Origin: TH-plancto1 sp031431195
GTDB lineage: Bacteria > Planctomycetota > Planctomycetia > Planctomycetales > Planctomycetaceae
Assembly (NCBI GenBank): GCA_031431195.1
Contig: JANPCU010000361.1
Location: 65,160 to 129,159, forward strand
Reading direction: 5' to 3'
Length of the DNA stretch: 64,000 bases
The notes under the pieces are model-generated. The model made no database searches. It was given only the letters and a program-made list of their open reading frames with translations, and was not told where the DNA came from. Shown in pieces: positions 10,367 through 17,548 of the stretch. Positions within the stretch are counted from its first letter, which is position 1; each line of letters opens with the position of its first letter. The translations under genes were made by a program, and so were the position numbers.

Positions 10367-11365
10367 TCAGATGCGGATGAGAGTCCGCCCGGCGATCTGG
10401 CCTTGGAGGATTTGCTCGACCGCAGGACCGACTTGAGCAAGGTCGATCACCGTTCGAGACTCGGCGAGGTGCGCCGGTTTCCAGTCGGTCGCCAATCGAT
10501 TCCAGATCTCGGCCCGCCGGTCTTCGGGGCACCAAGCAGAATCGATCCCGGCCAAAGTGATGCCGCGTAAAATAAATGGATATACCGTCAGCGACAGATC
10601 GGCTCCCCCGACCACTCCGCAAGCCGCTACGCAACCGCGGTGGCTGATGCTCCGCAGTAGAGTCGCGAGCATGTTCCCGCCCACGGTGTCGACCCCACCG
10701 GCCCAGGTCGCACTGAGCAGCGGACGGTTCGGCACTTCAAGGAACGTCTCGCGATCAATCACCGCTTTCGCCCCGAGTTGCTGGAGCCACTCCACTCGAT
10801 CCCGCTTGCCAGAGATAGCTGTCACTTCGTAGCCGAGTTGAGCGAGCAGTTGGACCGCCATCGATCCCACTCCGCCGGTCGCTCCCGTGACTACGATCGG
10901 ACCTCGCTCGGGAGTGACACCCGCATGGATCAAAGCCTGCACACACTGGGCCGCTGTGAAGCCAGCTGTGCCGATGGTCATGGCCTCTTCGAGGGTCAGG
11001 CCTGCGGGTCGTTTGACGAGCCATGCGGCTGGGACGCGAACGAACTCGGCCCACCCGCCCCAGCGTTCGACACCGAGTTCGTGCCCTGTCGCGATGACTT
11101 CGGTGCCGATGGGGAACTCGGGCGAAGTGCTTTCCGCGACAACACCAGCCGCATCAATGCCGGGGACGTGCGGGAACTGTCGCGTGATGCCCGGGTGTCC
11201 AGTGGCGGCGAGAGCGTCTTTGTAGTTGAGCGAGGACCAGAGGACGCGGACCGTCACCTCTCCAGCCGGCAGCTCGGCTGTCTTTCGTGGTGCGATCAAG
11301 GACGAAACAACTCCCTCGGGAGTCTTATCGATAAGGTAGCAGCGGAACTGTTCGGGGAGCGACAT
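10367..11365 (-). CDS. YhdH/AcuI-family NADPH-dependent quinone/acrylyl-CoA reductase
   Basis: 332 residues, zinc-free medium-chain dehydrogenase type. The N-terminal catalytic fold contains SSLNYKDALAATGHPGITR and HVPGIDAAG. The Rossmann domain has VVTGATGGVGSMAVQLLAQLG, the NADPH-binding glycine-rich loop. The family reduces acryloyl-CoA or related enones and quinones. The start at 11365 (MSLPEQFR) was chosen because the longer open frame upstream runs through a palindromic repeat and does not look like protein. Convergent with the oxidase-like gene, with only 19 bases between them. Confidence 0.92.
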   Translation of the reverse strand: MSLPEQFRCYLIDKTPEGVVSSLIAPRKTAELPAGEVTVRVLWSSLNYKDALAATGHPGITRQFPHVPGIDAAGVVAESTSPEFPIGTEVIATGHELGVERWGGWAEFVRVPAAWLVKRPAGLTLEEAMTIGTAGFTAAQCVQALIHAGVTPERGPIVVTGATGGVGSMAVQLLAQLGYEVTAISGKRDRVEWLQQLGAKAVIDRETFLEVPNRPLLSATWAGGVDTVGGNMLATLLRSISHRGCVAACGVVGGADLSLTVYPFILRGITLAGIDSAWCPEDRRAEIWNRLATDWKPAHLAESRTVIDLAQVGPAVEQILQGQIAGRTLIRI

Positions 11366-11376
11366 CAGTAAAATCC

Positions 11377-11488
11377 GTGAGCGGCATGGCGCTAGCCGCC
11401 GGTTCTTCTCAACGTGGTCTCTCTGGAAACTACGGGTTCTGTGGGGACAGCGGTTCGGGGAACCGGCGGCTAGCGCCGGGCCGCTCAC
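11377..11488. repeat. Long inverted repeat (28 bp arms)
   Basis: Left arm 11377-11404 and right arm 11461-11488 are complementary at 26 of 28 positions, centred on ggcgctagccgccgg / ccggcggctagcgcc, with a 56-base spacer. A single arm of the same family is at about 5914-5940. It lies just upstream of the reductase start. Probably a MITE- or REP-like dispersed element rather than an operator. Confidence 0.75.
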
Positions 11489-11520
11489 TGTGTTCACTTC
11501 GCGGAGAAAAAGGCGACTCT

Positions 11521-13233
11521 CTAGCCGACCGGATTTTTCGCTCGATGAAACAGCCCTTGCGAACTAAACGCGGGCACTTGGGCCTCGTCCTCCAGACGCT
11601 GGGCGATGGCTTCGAGGTCGTGACTCGTCGGGGGAGCTTGCCTCGCGGCCAGTTGTAGCACATCAATCTGCACGCTCATCGGCAATCGGGCCATCAGCTC
11701 ACCGACCTGCTGAGACGGCAGCACGCTCACGATTCGGGCCAAAGTTTCCGCAGGCTCCATGAGGAGGGCCGGGAGCCAGTCCGCAAAGCGCGAGGTCACC
11801 AAAAACTCCAGCGGGTTCGCATGCAACTGGGAGTCATGTGCCAGAGACTCCTGCGGCGAGACCGAATCGGCTGACCCTTCAGTACCTCGACGGGCCGCGA
11901 CAATCGCCCAGCCAATCGCAAAGAAGAATAGTCCGACCCCGCACAGCGGATACAACACCGACGGATCTCGCAGTGGGTCGAATGAGTTCGAAGTCGTCAC
12001 GACGGGTACGCTGGCGATCCTCTCGCCGGGGATTAGATCGATGACCACCTCGGGCGAAGGACCGGAATCGGGCAAGGCATCGTCGACCCGCTTTTGCAGC
12101 TGGGCGTTCACATTCCGCTCGACCACATCAAAGGACGTGTGGTCGGTGGTCGCGAGCATTTCTTGCTTGCGGAGATAGAACTCCTCGGGCACGGCGAGAT
12201 GGACATGGACCAGTTCGGCCAATTCCTGGTTGATGCCCAGCAGTGTCGACGCAGCTTTGGCGTCCTTCTCGCGGCGGCTAGTGGCAGCGAAATCTCCCGT
12301 TGGACCCACAGGTATCGAGGGGGGATCCGGTATCATGCAATGGACCTCCCCCGGCATCGGTAGAGCCACTACGGGCAACCGGGTCGCCAGCGGATCACCC
12401 AGTGGATCGGCCCACGGGTGCTCGACAGCTGACTGAAACGGCACATCGTCAATGAACACTCCCACGCGAATGCCGTCGACATGCTGGAGCAGTTGCTCGA
12501 TACGGCGGCGATAGATGGCCGAGCGTTCGTCGCGCTGCTGGTCTTGCTGCCGGCGCAGCGGTTCGTCAGTGGCCGCTTCGTAAGTGATCCGGCGGTCCAG
12601 GTCCATGACGATCACATCATTGGCCGACAGATTGGCTTTGCTGCCCGCGACAGCTGCGCGGACCGAGCGAATGATTTCCGGTGTAATCTCGGAACCGGGC
12701 TTGGGTTTTAAGTAGACCGTCGCGCGCGACTTGGCCTCGCGATTCCAGCCGACCGACTTGTCATCATCCCAGACAACATCAGCGTGCGCGATACCCGACA
12801 TCTGATTCAGCATCCGGCAAATCTGGCGAGCGCGAGCGATCTCCCGAGCCGCATCGCGTTCGCGAGTTCCTGAGAAGTGTCCGAGCTTGGCGTTTGCCGC
12901 TTCCCATTCATCCGCCCAGTGCAGGTCGGTCGAGTCTGCGGAGTGCAACGCGGCTGCGGCATTTTCTGCCGATGCAGCAGGGACTTCGAGCTGTCCGTTG
13001 GCGTATTCGAATTGCGAGACACCGGCCAACTGCAAGCGGCGGCGGACCTCGCTGGGGTCTTGGCTCAGCGGTGACGGCACGGCCAGAACCGTCATTTTGG
13101 TGGGCGAGTGGGCCGACAGCTTGATCGCTCCCAGCACGATGGCCAAGGCAACTACTGCCAGCCCGATCCGCCCGCGTGGCGATCGCCACCACGGCTCGGG
13201 GCGATCGTGTTCGGTGAAAGCGTGTTCGTCCAT
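11521..13233 (-). CDS. FliF-like (MS-ring/YscJ) membrane protein with FliG-like C-terminal region
   Basis: 570 residues. A short N-terminus precedes transmembrane helix 1 (about 22-41, GLAVVALAIVLGAIKLS). The periplasmic part (about 50-420) has FliF/YscJ features: LAVPSPLSQDPSEVRRRLQ, AREIARARQICRMLNQMSGI, HADVVW and a ring-building region ending in NDVIVMDLDRR. A second helix (YPLCGVGLFFFAIGWAIVAA, about 425-448) follows. The cytoplasmic tail (about 480-555) has LPALLMEPAETLARIVSVLP and SQQVGELMARLPMSVQIDVL, which read like FliG N/middle domains. It should form a ring or basal-body-like structure, but no other flagellar gene is in the window. Start at 13233 (MDEHAF) avoids repeat-derived sequence upstream. 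Confidence 0.75.
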   Translation of the reverse strand: MDEHAFTEHDRPEPWWRSPRGRIGLAVVALAIVLGAIKLSAHSPTKMTVLAVPSPLSQDPSEVRRRLQLAGVSQFEYANGQLEVPAASAENAAAALHSADSTDLHWADEWEAANAKLGHFSGTRERDAAREIARARQICRMLNQMSGIAHADVVWDDDKSVGWNREAKSRATVYLKPKPGSEITPEIIRSVRAAVAGSKANLSANDVIVMDLDRRITYEAATDEPLRRQQDQQRDERSAIYRRRIEQLLQHVDGIRVGVFIDDVPFQSAVEHPWADPLGDPLATRLPVVALPMPGEVHCMIPDPPSIPVGPTGDFAATSRREKDAKAASTLLGINQELAELVHVHLAVPEEFYLRKQEMLATTDHTSFDVVERNVNAQLQKRVDDALPDSGPSPEVVIDLIPGERIASVPVVTTSNSFDPLRDPSVLYPLCGVGLFFFAIGWAIVAARRGTEGSADSVSPQESLAHDSQLHANPLEFLVTSRFADWLPALLMEPAETLARIVSVLPSQQVGELMARLPMSVQIDVLQLAARQAPPTSHDLEAIAQRLEDEAQVPAFSSQGLFHRAKNPVG

Positions 13234-13258
13234 GGGTGGAAGACCGTAGTGGTGGTTG

Positions 13259-13357
13259 TAGGGTGGGACCAGCCGCTTTGGGCGCTGGCCCACCAATTCA
13301 TGCCAGACAGCGTTGATCGTGGTGGGCCTGCGCCCAAAGCGGCTGGTCCCACCCTAC
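13259..13357. repeat. Palindromic element between regulator and FliF-like gene
   Basis: Arms at about 13259-13294 (gggtgggaccagccgctttg...) and 13321-13357 are near-perfect complements, with a 26-base spacer. A second copy with the same arms and a different spacer lies at 41391-41488. The two-copy pattern marks it as a small dispersed inverted-repeat element. Confidence 0.8.
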
Positions 13358-13420
13358 TTCACTACTTCACGATGTCCCTCAACGACACGGGCCGCCGCTT
13401 TCGCGACGGCCCGGGGTGAC

Positions 13421-14797
13421 CTAAGCCACCTTGAGGATCTTGTTCGAACCCGGGCCCCCACGCGGTGGGTAGCCGTACTCGCGGAGCTTGCCGGAGAGTG
13501 TGCGGATGCCAATCTCGAGCGCCTTCGCGGTCAGTTCGCGGTTGCCACCGAAGCGATTGAACGTCGCCTCGATCAGCTTGCGTTCCATCTGAGCGAGAGT
13601 CATGCCCGGATCGCCCGGCTCTCCCGCTTCCTGTTGTTCCATCCACGGCTCCAGGTCGGCCGCCGAGATCTCCTCGGACGACGAAATCGAGCAACAGCGG
13701 CTGATCACATTTTGCAGCTGACGAACGTTGCCGGGCCACGGATGACTGCGCAGACGATGCAGAGTTTCCGAGTTGATCCGCTTCTGCGACTGGCCTTCGC
13801 GAACCGAACATTCGAGCAGGAACTGCTCGGCCAGCGGAGCGATGTCTTCCGGACGATCACGCAGCGGCGGAACCACAATCGTGTGCTGCTTACAGAGACG
13901 ATGCAGTTCGCGGTGGAACTTACCCTCATTGACCAGCTGATTCAGATCCGCATGAGAGCTGACCACGATCCGGACTCGCACAGCCACCTCTTCGTGACTG
14001 CCCTGCGGACGGAAAATTCCCGTCGACAGCACGCGAGCCATCTGCTCCTGGAGCGGAACGGACAGCGTTTCGACATCTTCCAGAAGCAGCGTTCCGCCTT
14101 GACCACCGGCGAGACGGCCTGCCTGGTGTTCGTCGCCGAACAGCTCATGTTCGAGCAGGTTCGAAGCCAGCACACTGCTGCACAGCTTGAGGAACGGACT
14201 GCGAGTGCCGAAACGGGCGACATGAATCGCCCGAGCGACTACCGTCGTGCCGACACCCGACTCACCCGTGACCAGCACCGGACGGTCGTGCTCGCTGGCG
14301 GTATGTACCAGACGGCGGACATCGTCCATCGCCGGGCTGATACCGACCAGATCGTCGAACATCCGGCCTTCCAGACGCTTCTTCAGTTGTAGGTTTTCCG
14401 TCACCAGTCGGGAACGACCGACCGCGGAGAACAGCAAGCGTCCCAGCTTCTCGGGAGTACACGGCGGGTCGAGGACGTCGCAACCGGCGGGCTGAGCCCA
14501 GACGGCTCGGTCCGCGAGAGCGGGAACCACGATGAACTGCGTCGGCTTACCCGCAATGCGGACCGTCGAGTTCAAGCTGCGAATCACATCGTGTGAGGCT
14601 GGCTCATCCAGCACACAGGCGGAGAATTCGTCCGTGGACAAGCCTTGTCGGAGTTCGTCGAGAGTGGCGTACATCACGGCGTCATAGCCGTTTTGCCGCA
14701 CCACCATCGCGAGTCGCGACCGGGATGGTTCATGGAGGGACCAAACGGCAACACGTCCTGTGAGCCGAATCGTGGCAGGCATCTGCGAGTCCATCAT
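13421..14797 (-). CDS. NtrC-type regulator lacking GAFTGA loop and Walker A lysine
   Basis: 458 residues in the order receiver-like domain (about 12-135, no clear phospho-acceptor pocket), AAA+ domain (about 165-390) and Fis-type helix-turn-helix (about 405-445, FGGNRELTAKALEIGIRTL). The AAA+ part aligns with sigma-54 activators (LVTGESGVGTT, LLEHELFG, PPLRDRPEDIAPLAEQFLLE, HPWPGNVRQLQN). Three key parts deviate: Walker A ends GVGTT rather than GxGKE, the GAFTGA sigma-54 contact is missing (ELFGDEHQAGRLAGGQGGTL), and Walker B is LLLEDVE. It is therefore unlikely to remodel sigma-54 holoenzyme and may act as a DNA-binding repressor or TyrR-like regulator. It lies upstream of and co-directional with the FliF-like gene. 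Confidence 0.88.
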   Translation of the reverse strand: MMDSQMPATIRLTGRVAVWSLHEPSRSRLAMVVRQNGYDAVMYATLDELRQGLSTDEFSACVLDEPASHDVIRSLNSTVRIAGKPTQFIVVPALADRAVWAQPAGCDVLDPPCTPEKLGRLLFSAVGRSRLVTENLQLKKRLEGRMFDDLVGISPAMDDVRRLVHTASEHDRPVLVTGESGVGTTVVARAIHVARFGTRSPFLKLCSSVLASNLLEHELFGDEHQAGRLAGGQGGTLLLEDVETLSVPLQEQMARVLSTGIFRPQGSHEEVAVRVRIVVSSHADLNQLVNEGKFHRELHRLCKQHTIVVPPLRDRPEDIAPLAEQFLLECSVREGQSQKRINSETLHRLRSHPWPGNVRQLQNVISRCCSISSSEEISAADLEPWMEQQEAGEPGDPGMTLAQMERKLIEATFNRFGGNRELTAKALEIGIRTLSGKLREYGYPPRGGPGSNKILKVA

Positions 14798-15388
14798 GGC
14801 TCGGGAAACCTTCTTCTAGGAGGGGCGGAGCGCACCGGGAGCGGGACATTCGCGAGTGCGGATGCCATTCCCGGTGCAGAAACGATGTGGGGCGGGGGAG
14901 GTGAGAAAGTCGCGTCGAACGAGCGGTGATCTGAGGCGGGACTCCGTCAGCGATTCGTGGCGGTCGATCAACCTTGGGATGCCAGTGGGGAACCGGCCAG
15001 ATGTCCAGAGGTCGAGTTTGGGCGGTGAATCAACTGTTGACGGAGCTTCCTCGGTTGACCGCGTGAATCGCACGCCGCAACTGACGAAGGGGAAGGGGGT
15101 TGGGGGGGGAATTGATAAGGCGAGTGATAGTTCCACGGTGCGCGGTGGGTCAAGCGGTCTTCATGAGAGTTTCTAAGACTTTGGGATACGATTTACTTTT
15201 TTGCAGAACCCATTGTAGTGCTGACAACGCAGAGGCTGTTCCTCAGCGAAATACCTAGTGTTTTACAATCCCTGAACAGTGGGAAAGGGGCGTTTCACCC
15301 TCCAGACGACACGGATGCAGCTCTTGTGCCGATTTTTTTGAAAGGAATATGTTCGATATTTCCAGGAGCATCTTACCCCACAACACGT
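14798..15388. other. Gene-free stretch upstream of the regulator
   Basis: About 590 bases with no credible coding frame on either strand. It should contain the promoter of the minus-strand regulator; no clear -12/-24 or -10/-35 signal stood out. Confidence 0.45.
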
Positions 15389-15863
15389 CTGAAGGAGAGT
15401 CGCTGGAGTTCGGTCGCCATTCGACGCAGAAACCATCCGCTCCGAGCAGCTCTTCCACCTTTCCAAGGTACAGCTGTCCTGGCCCGAGTTCCGCCAGAAA
15501 ACTCCCCTCTTTGTCCCGCCAGGGACACCCGAAAATAGCCCACCGTTTCAACGGTGGGAGAGCAATGCCGATGTCCCACCAAGTCCCGTCAGGGACGACA
15601 GGCGCCTGCCAAAGTCGGGTGGTGTGACCGGGAATCGCGGCCAACGTGTGCGAGATTCTGTCGCCCCTGTCGGGGCTACGGATTGAGAGCGACTCTTGTT
15701 CCCACCGCTGAAGCGGTGGGCTATTTTCGGGCGTCCCTGCGGGACAAAGAGTGGACTGCGGTGGCCATTCGTGCTGGGGCGGGCCTCTGAAAATGCTGAG
15801 TTCCACGCCTGGGAAGCCCCAGGGGGTTGGACCAATACCGGCGACCGCACTCCTGCGGAAGTC
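15389..15863. mobile_element. MITE-like inverted-repeat element, copy 1
   Basis: About 475 bases with degraded terminal inverted repeats (left ggtcgccattcgacgcaga, right gcgaccgcactcctgcgg). It contains nested palindromes: a unit at about 15511-15560 (tttgtcccgccagggacacc ... caccgtttcaacggtggg) mirrored at 15700-15754 (cccaccgctgaagcggtggg ... gtccctgcgggacaaa). Copy 2 at 16967-17434 has the same order of parts in the same orientation. No transposase is encoded, so movement would need one in trans. Confidence 0.75.
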
Positions 15864-15991
15864 TTTTCACCGATCAGGATCGCCCCCCCCCACGTTATTG
15901 GTGCAAACGCCCCCGTCCAGTAGCCGAGTCTCTGAATCTCCGTACAATCTGAGGTGGCACCACAATCGAACCTCAGACTCACGGATCTCTC

Positions 15992-16855
15992 ATGGCACTG
16001 ACACTCAACCCGCAGGCTCCAGGACGCAGCGATCAGAATGCGCTGTACCTCGCGACCGCTTGTGATCTGGCCTACCTCCCCCAGGATCAGGGCCAGGCCG
16101 AGTTCGCCGCCAAACTCGGGCTGACGGCGAAGTTGATCTCTGTCGACAACACACAGTGTTATGTGTGCGAGAATGACCAGGTCATCGTGCTGGCCTTCCG
16201 CGGGTCAGAGATGCCCCACTCGATCGATGGCTTTAAGGACTGGTTACTGACCAACGCCAAGAACTTTCTGATTCAGCCCACCGGAAAGATCGGCACAGAC
16301 TTCGTAGCAGCAGGAGTGGGAGCCCGCTTTCATAAGGGGTTCATGGAAGCCCTGGAAGAGATCTGGGAACCGATGTTCGCTGCGATCGATGCTGTCGTGG
16401 CCAAACAAGACCGCCCACTGTTTATCACCGGTCACAGCTTGGGAGGGGCCTTGGCGTTGCTCGCAGCGTGGCGGCTACAGCGGCAGATGATCCCGATCCA
16501 CAATGTCTATACCTTCGGCGCTCCGATGGTGGGTGATCAGCTCGCGGCCAAGGCGTTTGAGAAGGAGTTCCCGAACCGCATTTATCGGTATGTGGACGGG
16601 GGAGACATGGTGCCCCGGCTCCCGACAGTGAGCATGTTTTCCAACGAGTATTGGCACTGCCTGACCGAAGTGGTGGTCGGTGCGACCGCTCAGGCCGGGC
16701 AGGCGGTCCAGGCACTCGCTTCCGGCAGCCCGGAAGCCTCCATGTCGCAAGCGGTCATGGATGGAGTCTGGACCAAGGCGACCTCGGGTATCCAGAAGCA
16801 CCTGATGGGGAATTACATCGCTCAGATCAACGGGCTGACGGGGAAGTCGTCCTGA
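15992..16855 (+). CDS. Class 3 lipase family protein
   Basis: 287 residues with the alpha/beta-hydrolase lipase_3 pattern. An N-terminal region with VLAFRGSE (oxyanion segment) is followed by the nucleophile elbow GHSLGG (serine about residue 148), then FGAPMVGDQ, the acid in VDGGDMVPRLP (about 205) and the likely histidine in EYWHCL (about 222). No signal peptide is visible, so it may act in the cytoplasm. Substrates would be acylglycerols or other esters. It stands alone between two copies of a MITE-like element. Confidence 0.9.
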   Translation: MALTLNPQAPGRSDQNALYLATACDLAYLPQDQGQAEFAAKLGLTAKLISVDNTQCYVCENDQVIVLAFRGSEMPHSIDGFKDWLLTNAKNFLIQPTGKIGTDFVAAGVGARFHKGFMEALEEIWEPMFAAIDAVVAKQDRPLFITGHSLGGALALLAAWRLQRQMIPIHNVYTFGAPMVGDQLAAKAFEKEFPNRIYRYVDGGDMVPRLPTVSMFSNEYWHCLTEVVVGATAQAGQAVQALASGSPEASMSQAVMDGVWTKATSGIQKHLMGNYIAQINGLTGKSS

Positions 16856-16966
16856 GACAAGAAGCACCTCCCCAGAATCTGAGGTCGGTCATCTCGCTTA
16901 AGCGACCTACTCAGGCGACCGGCCAAACTTCGCGTCCCCAAAGACTTCCGAAGTCTTCGGAGACAT

Positions 16967-17434
16967 CGGAAGGAGTGTGGTCGCCATTCTACGCAGACAC
17001 CCCTCGGCCTTGGGCAGCTCTTCCACCTCGCCGGGGCCGGGCTGCCCAAGCCCGGTTTTCCAGAGAAAACTCCTGTCTTTGTCCCGGCAGGGACACCCGA
17101 CAATAGCCCACCGTTTCAACGGTGGGAAAGCGATTCCAACCAACCCGACAAGTCCCGTCAGGGACGGCAGACGCCTACGAATGCTGTGGTCGCGTGTCAG
17201 TTGTTTTAAGCCTCAGAGCGAGTTTCTGTCGCCCCTGTCGGGGCTGTGGCCGCGAGCGACTGGTGGTCCCACCGCTGAAGCGGTGGGCTATTGTCGGGTG
17301 TCCCTGCGGGACAAAGAGTGGCCAGCGGTGTCCTCTCATTCTGGTGAGGCGTGTGCTTCCCCTGTGTTTCACACCTAGGAAGCTCTGGGTTGAGGACCGT
17401 AAACCTACGTAGAATGGCGACTACACTCCTTCCG
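16967..17434. mobile_element. MITE-like inverted-repeat element, copy 2
   Basis: 468 bases bounded by 28-base terminal inverted repeats, 16967-16994 (cggaaggagtgtggtcgcca...) and 17407-17434, complementary at about 26 positions. Inside are the palindromic units of copy 1 (15389-15863): gtcccggcagggac, accgtttcaacggt, cccaccgctgaagcggtggg and gtccctgcgggac. The element fills most of the gap between the lipase and the giant surface protein gene. Confidence 0.8.
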
Positions 17435-17548
17435 AAGTCTGGTGGGTCGGTTTCACTGGCCGCTCGCCTAAAAAACTCAGCACGAGGAACTGCTTTCGCA
17501 ACTCCTCGTGCTGGCGATTGTTGATGACTTCCCATCGAGTCAGATGTC

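Noticed and set aside
11366..11497. N-terminal extension of the YhdH-like reductase to 11497
   Set aside because: The extra 44 codons run through the inverted repeat at 11377-11488, and family members begin at the MSLPEQF position.
13436..13460. 'gttcgaacccgggcc' resembling a tRNA T-arm
   Set aside because: It lies inside the regulator coding sequence and no cloverleaf can be drawn around it.
14816..15136. A 106-codon minus-strand open frame upstream of the NtrC-like regulator
   Set aside because: No ribosome binding site, unusual composition and no recognisable motif; treated as non-coding.
15389..17434. Regular palindromes considered as a CRISPR array
   Set aside because: Only two large copies about 1.6 kb apart, with inverted internal structure and no short evenly spaced direct repeats or cas genes.
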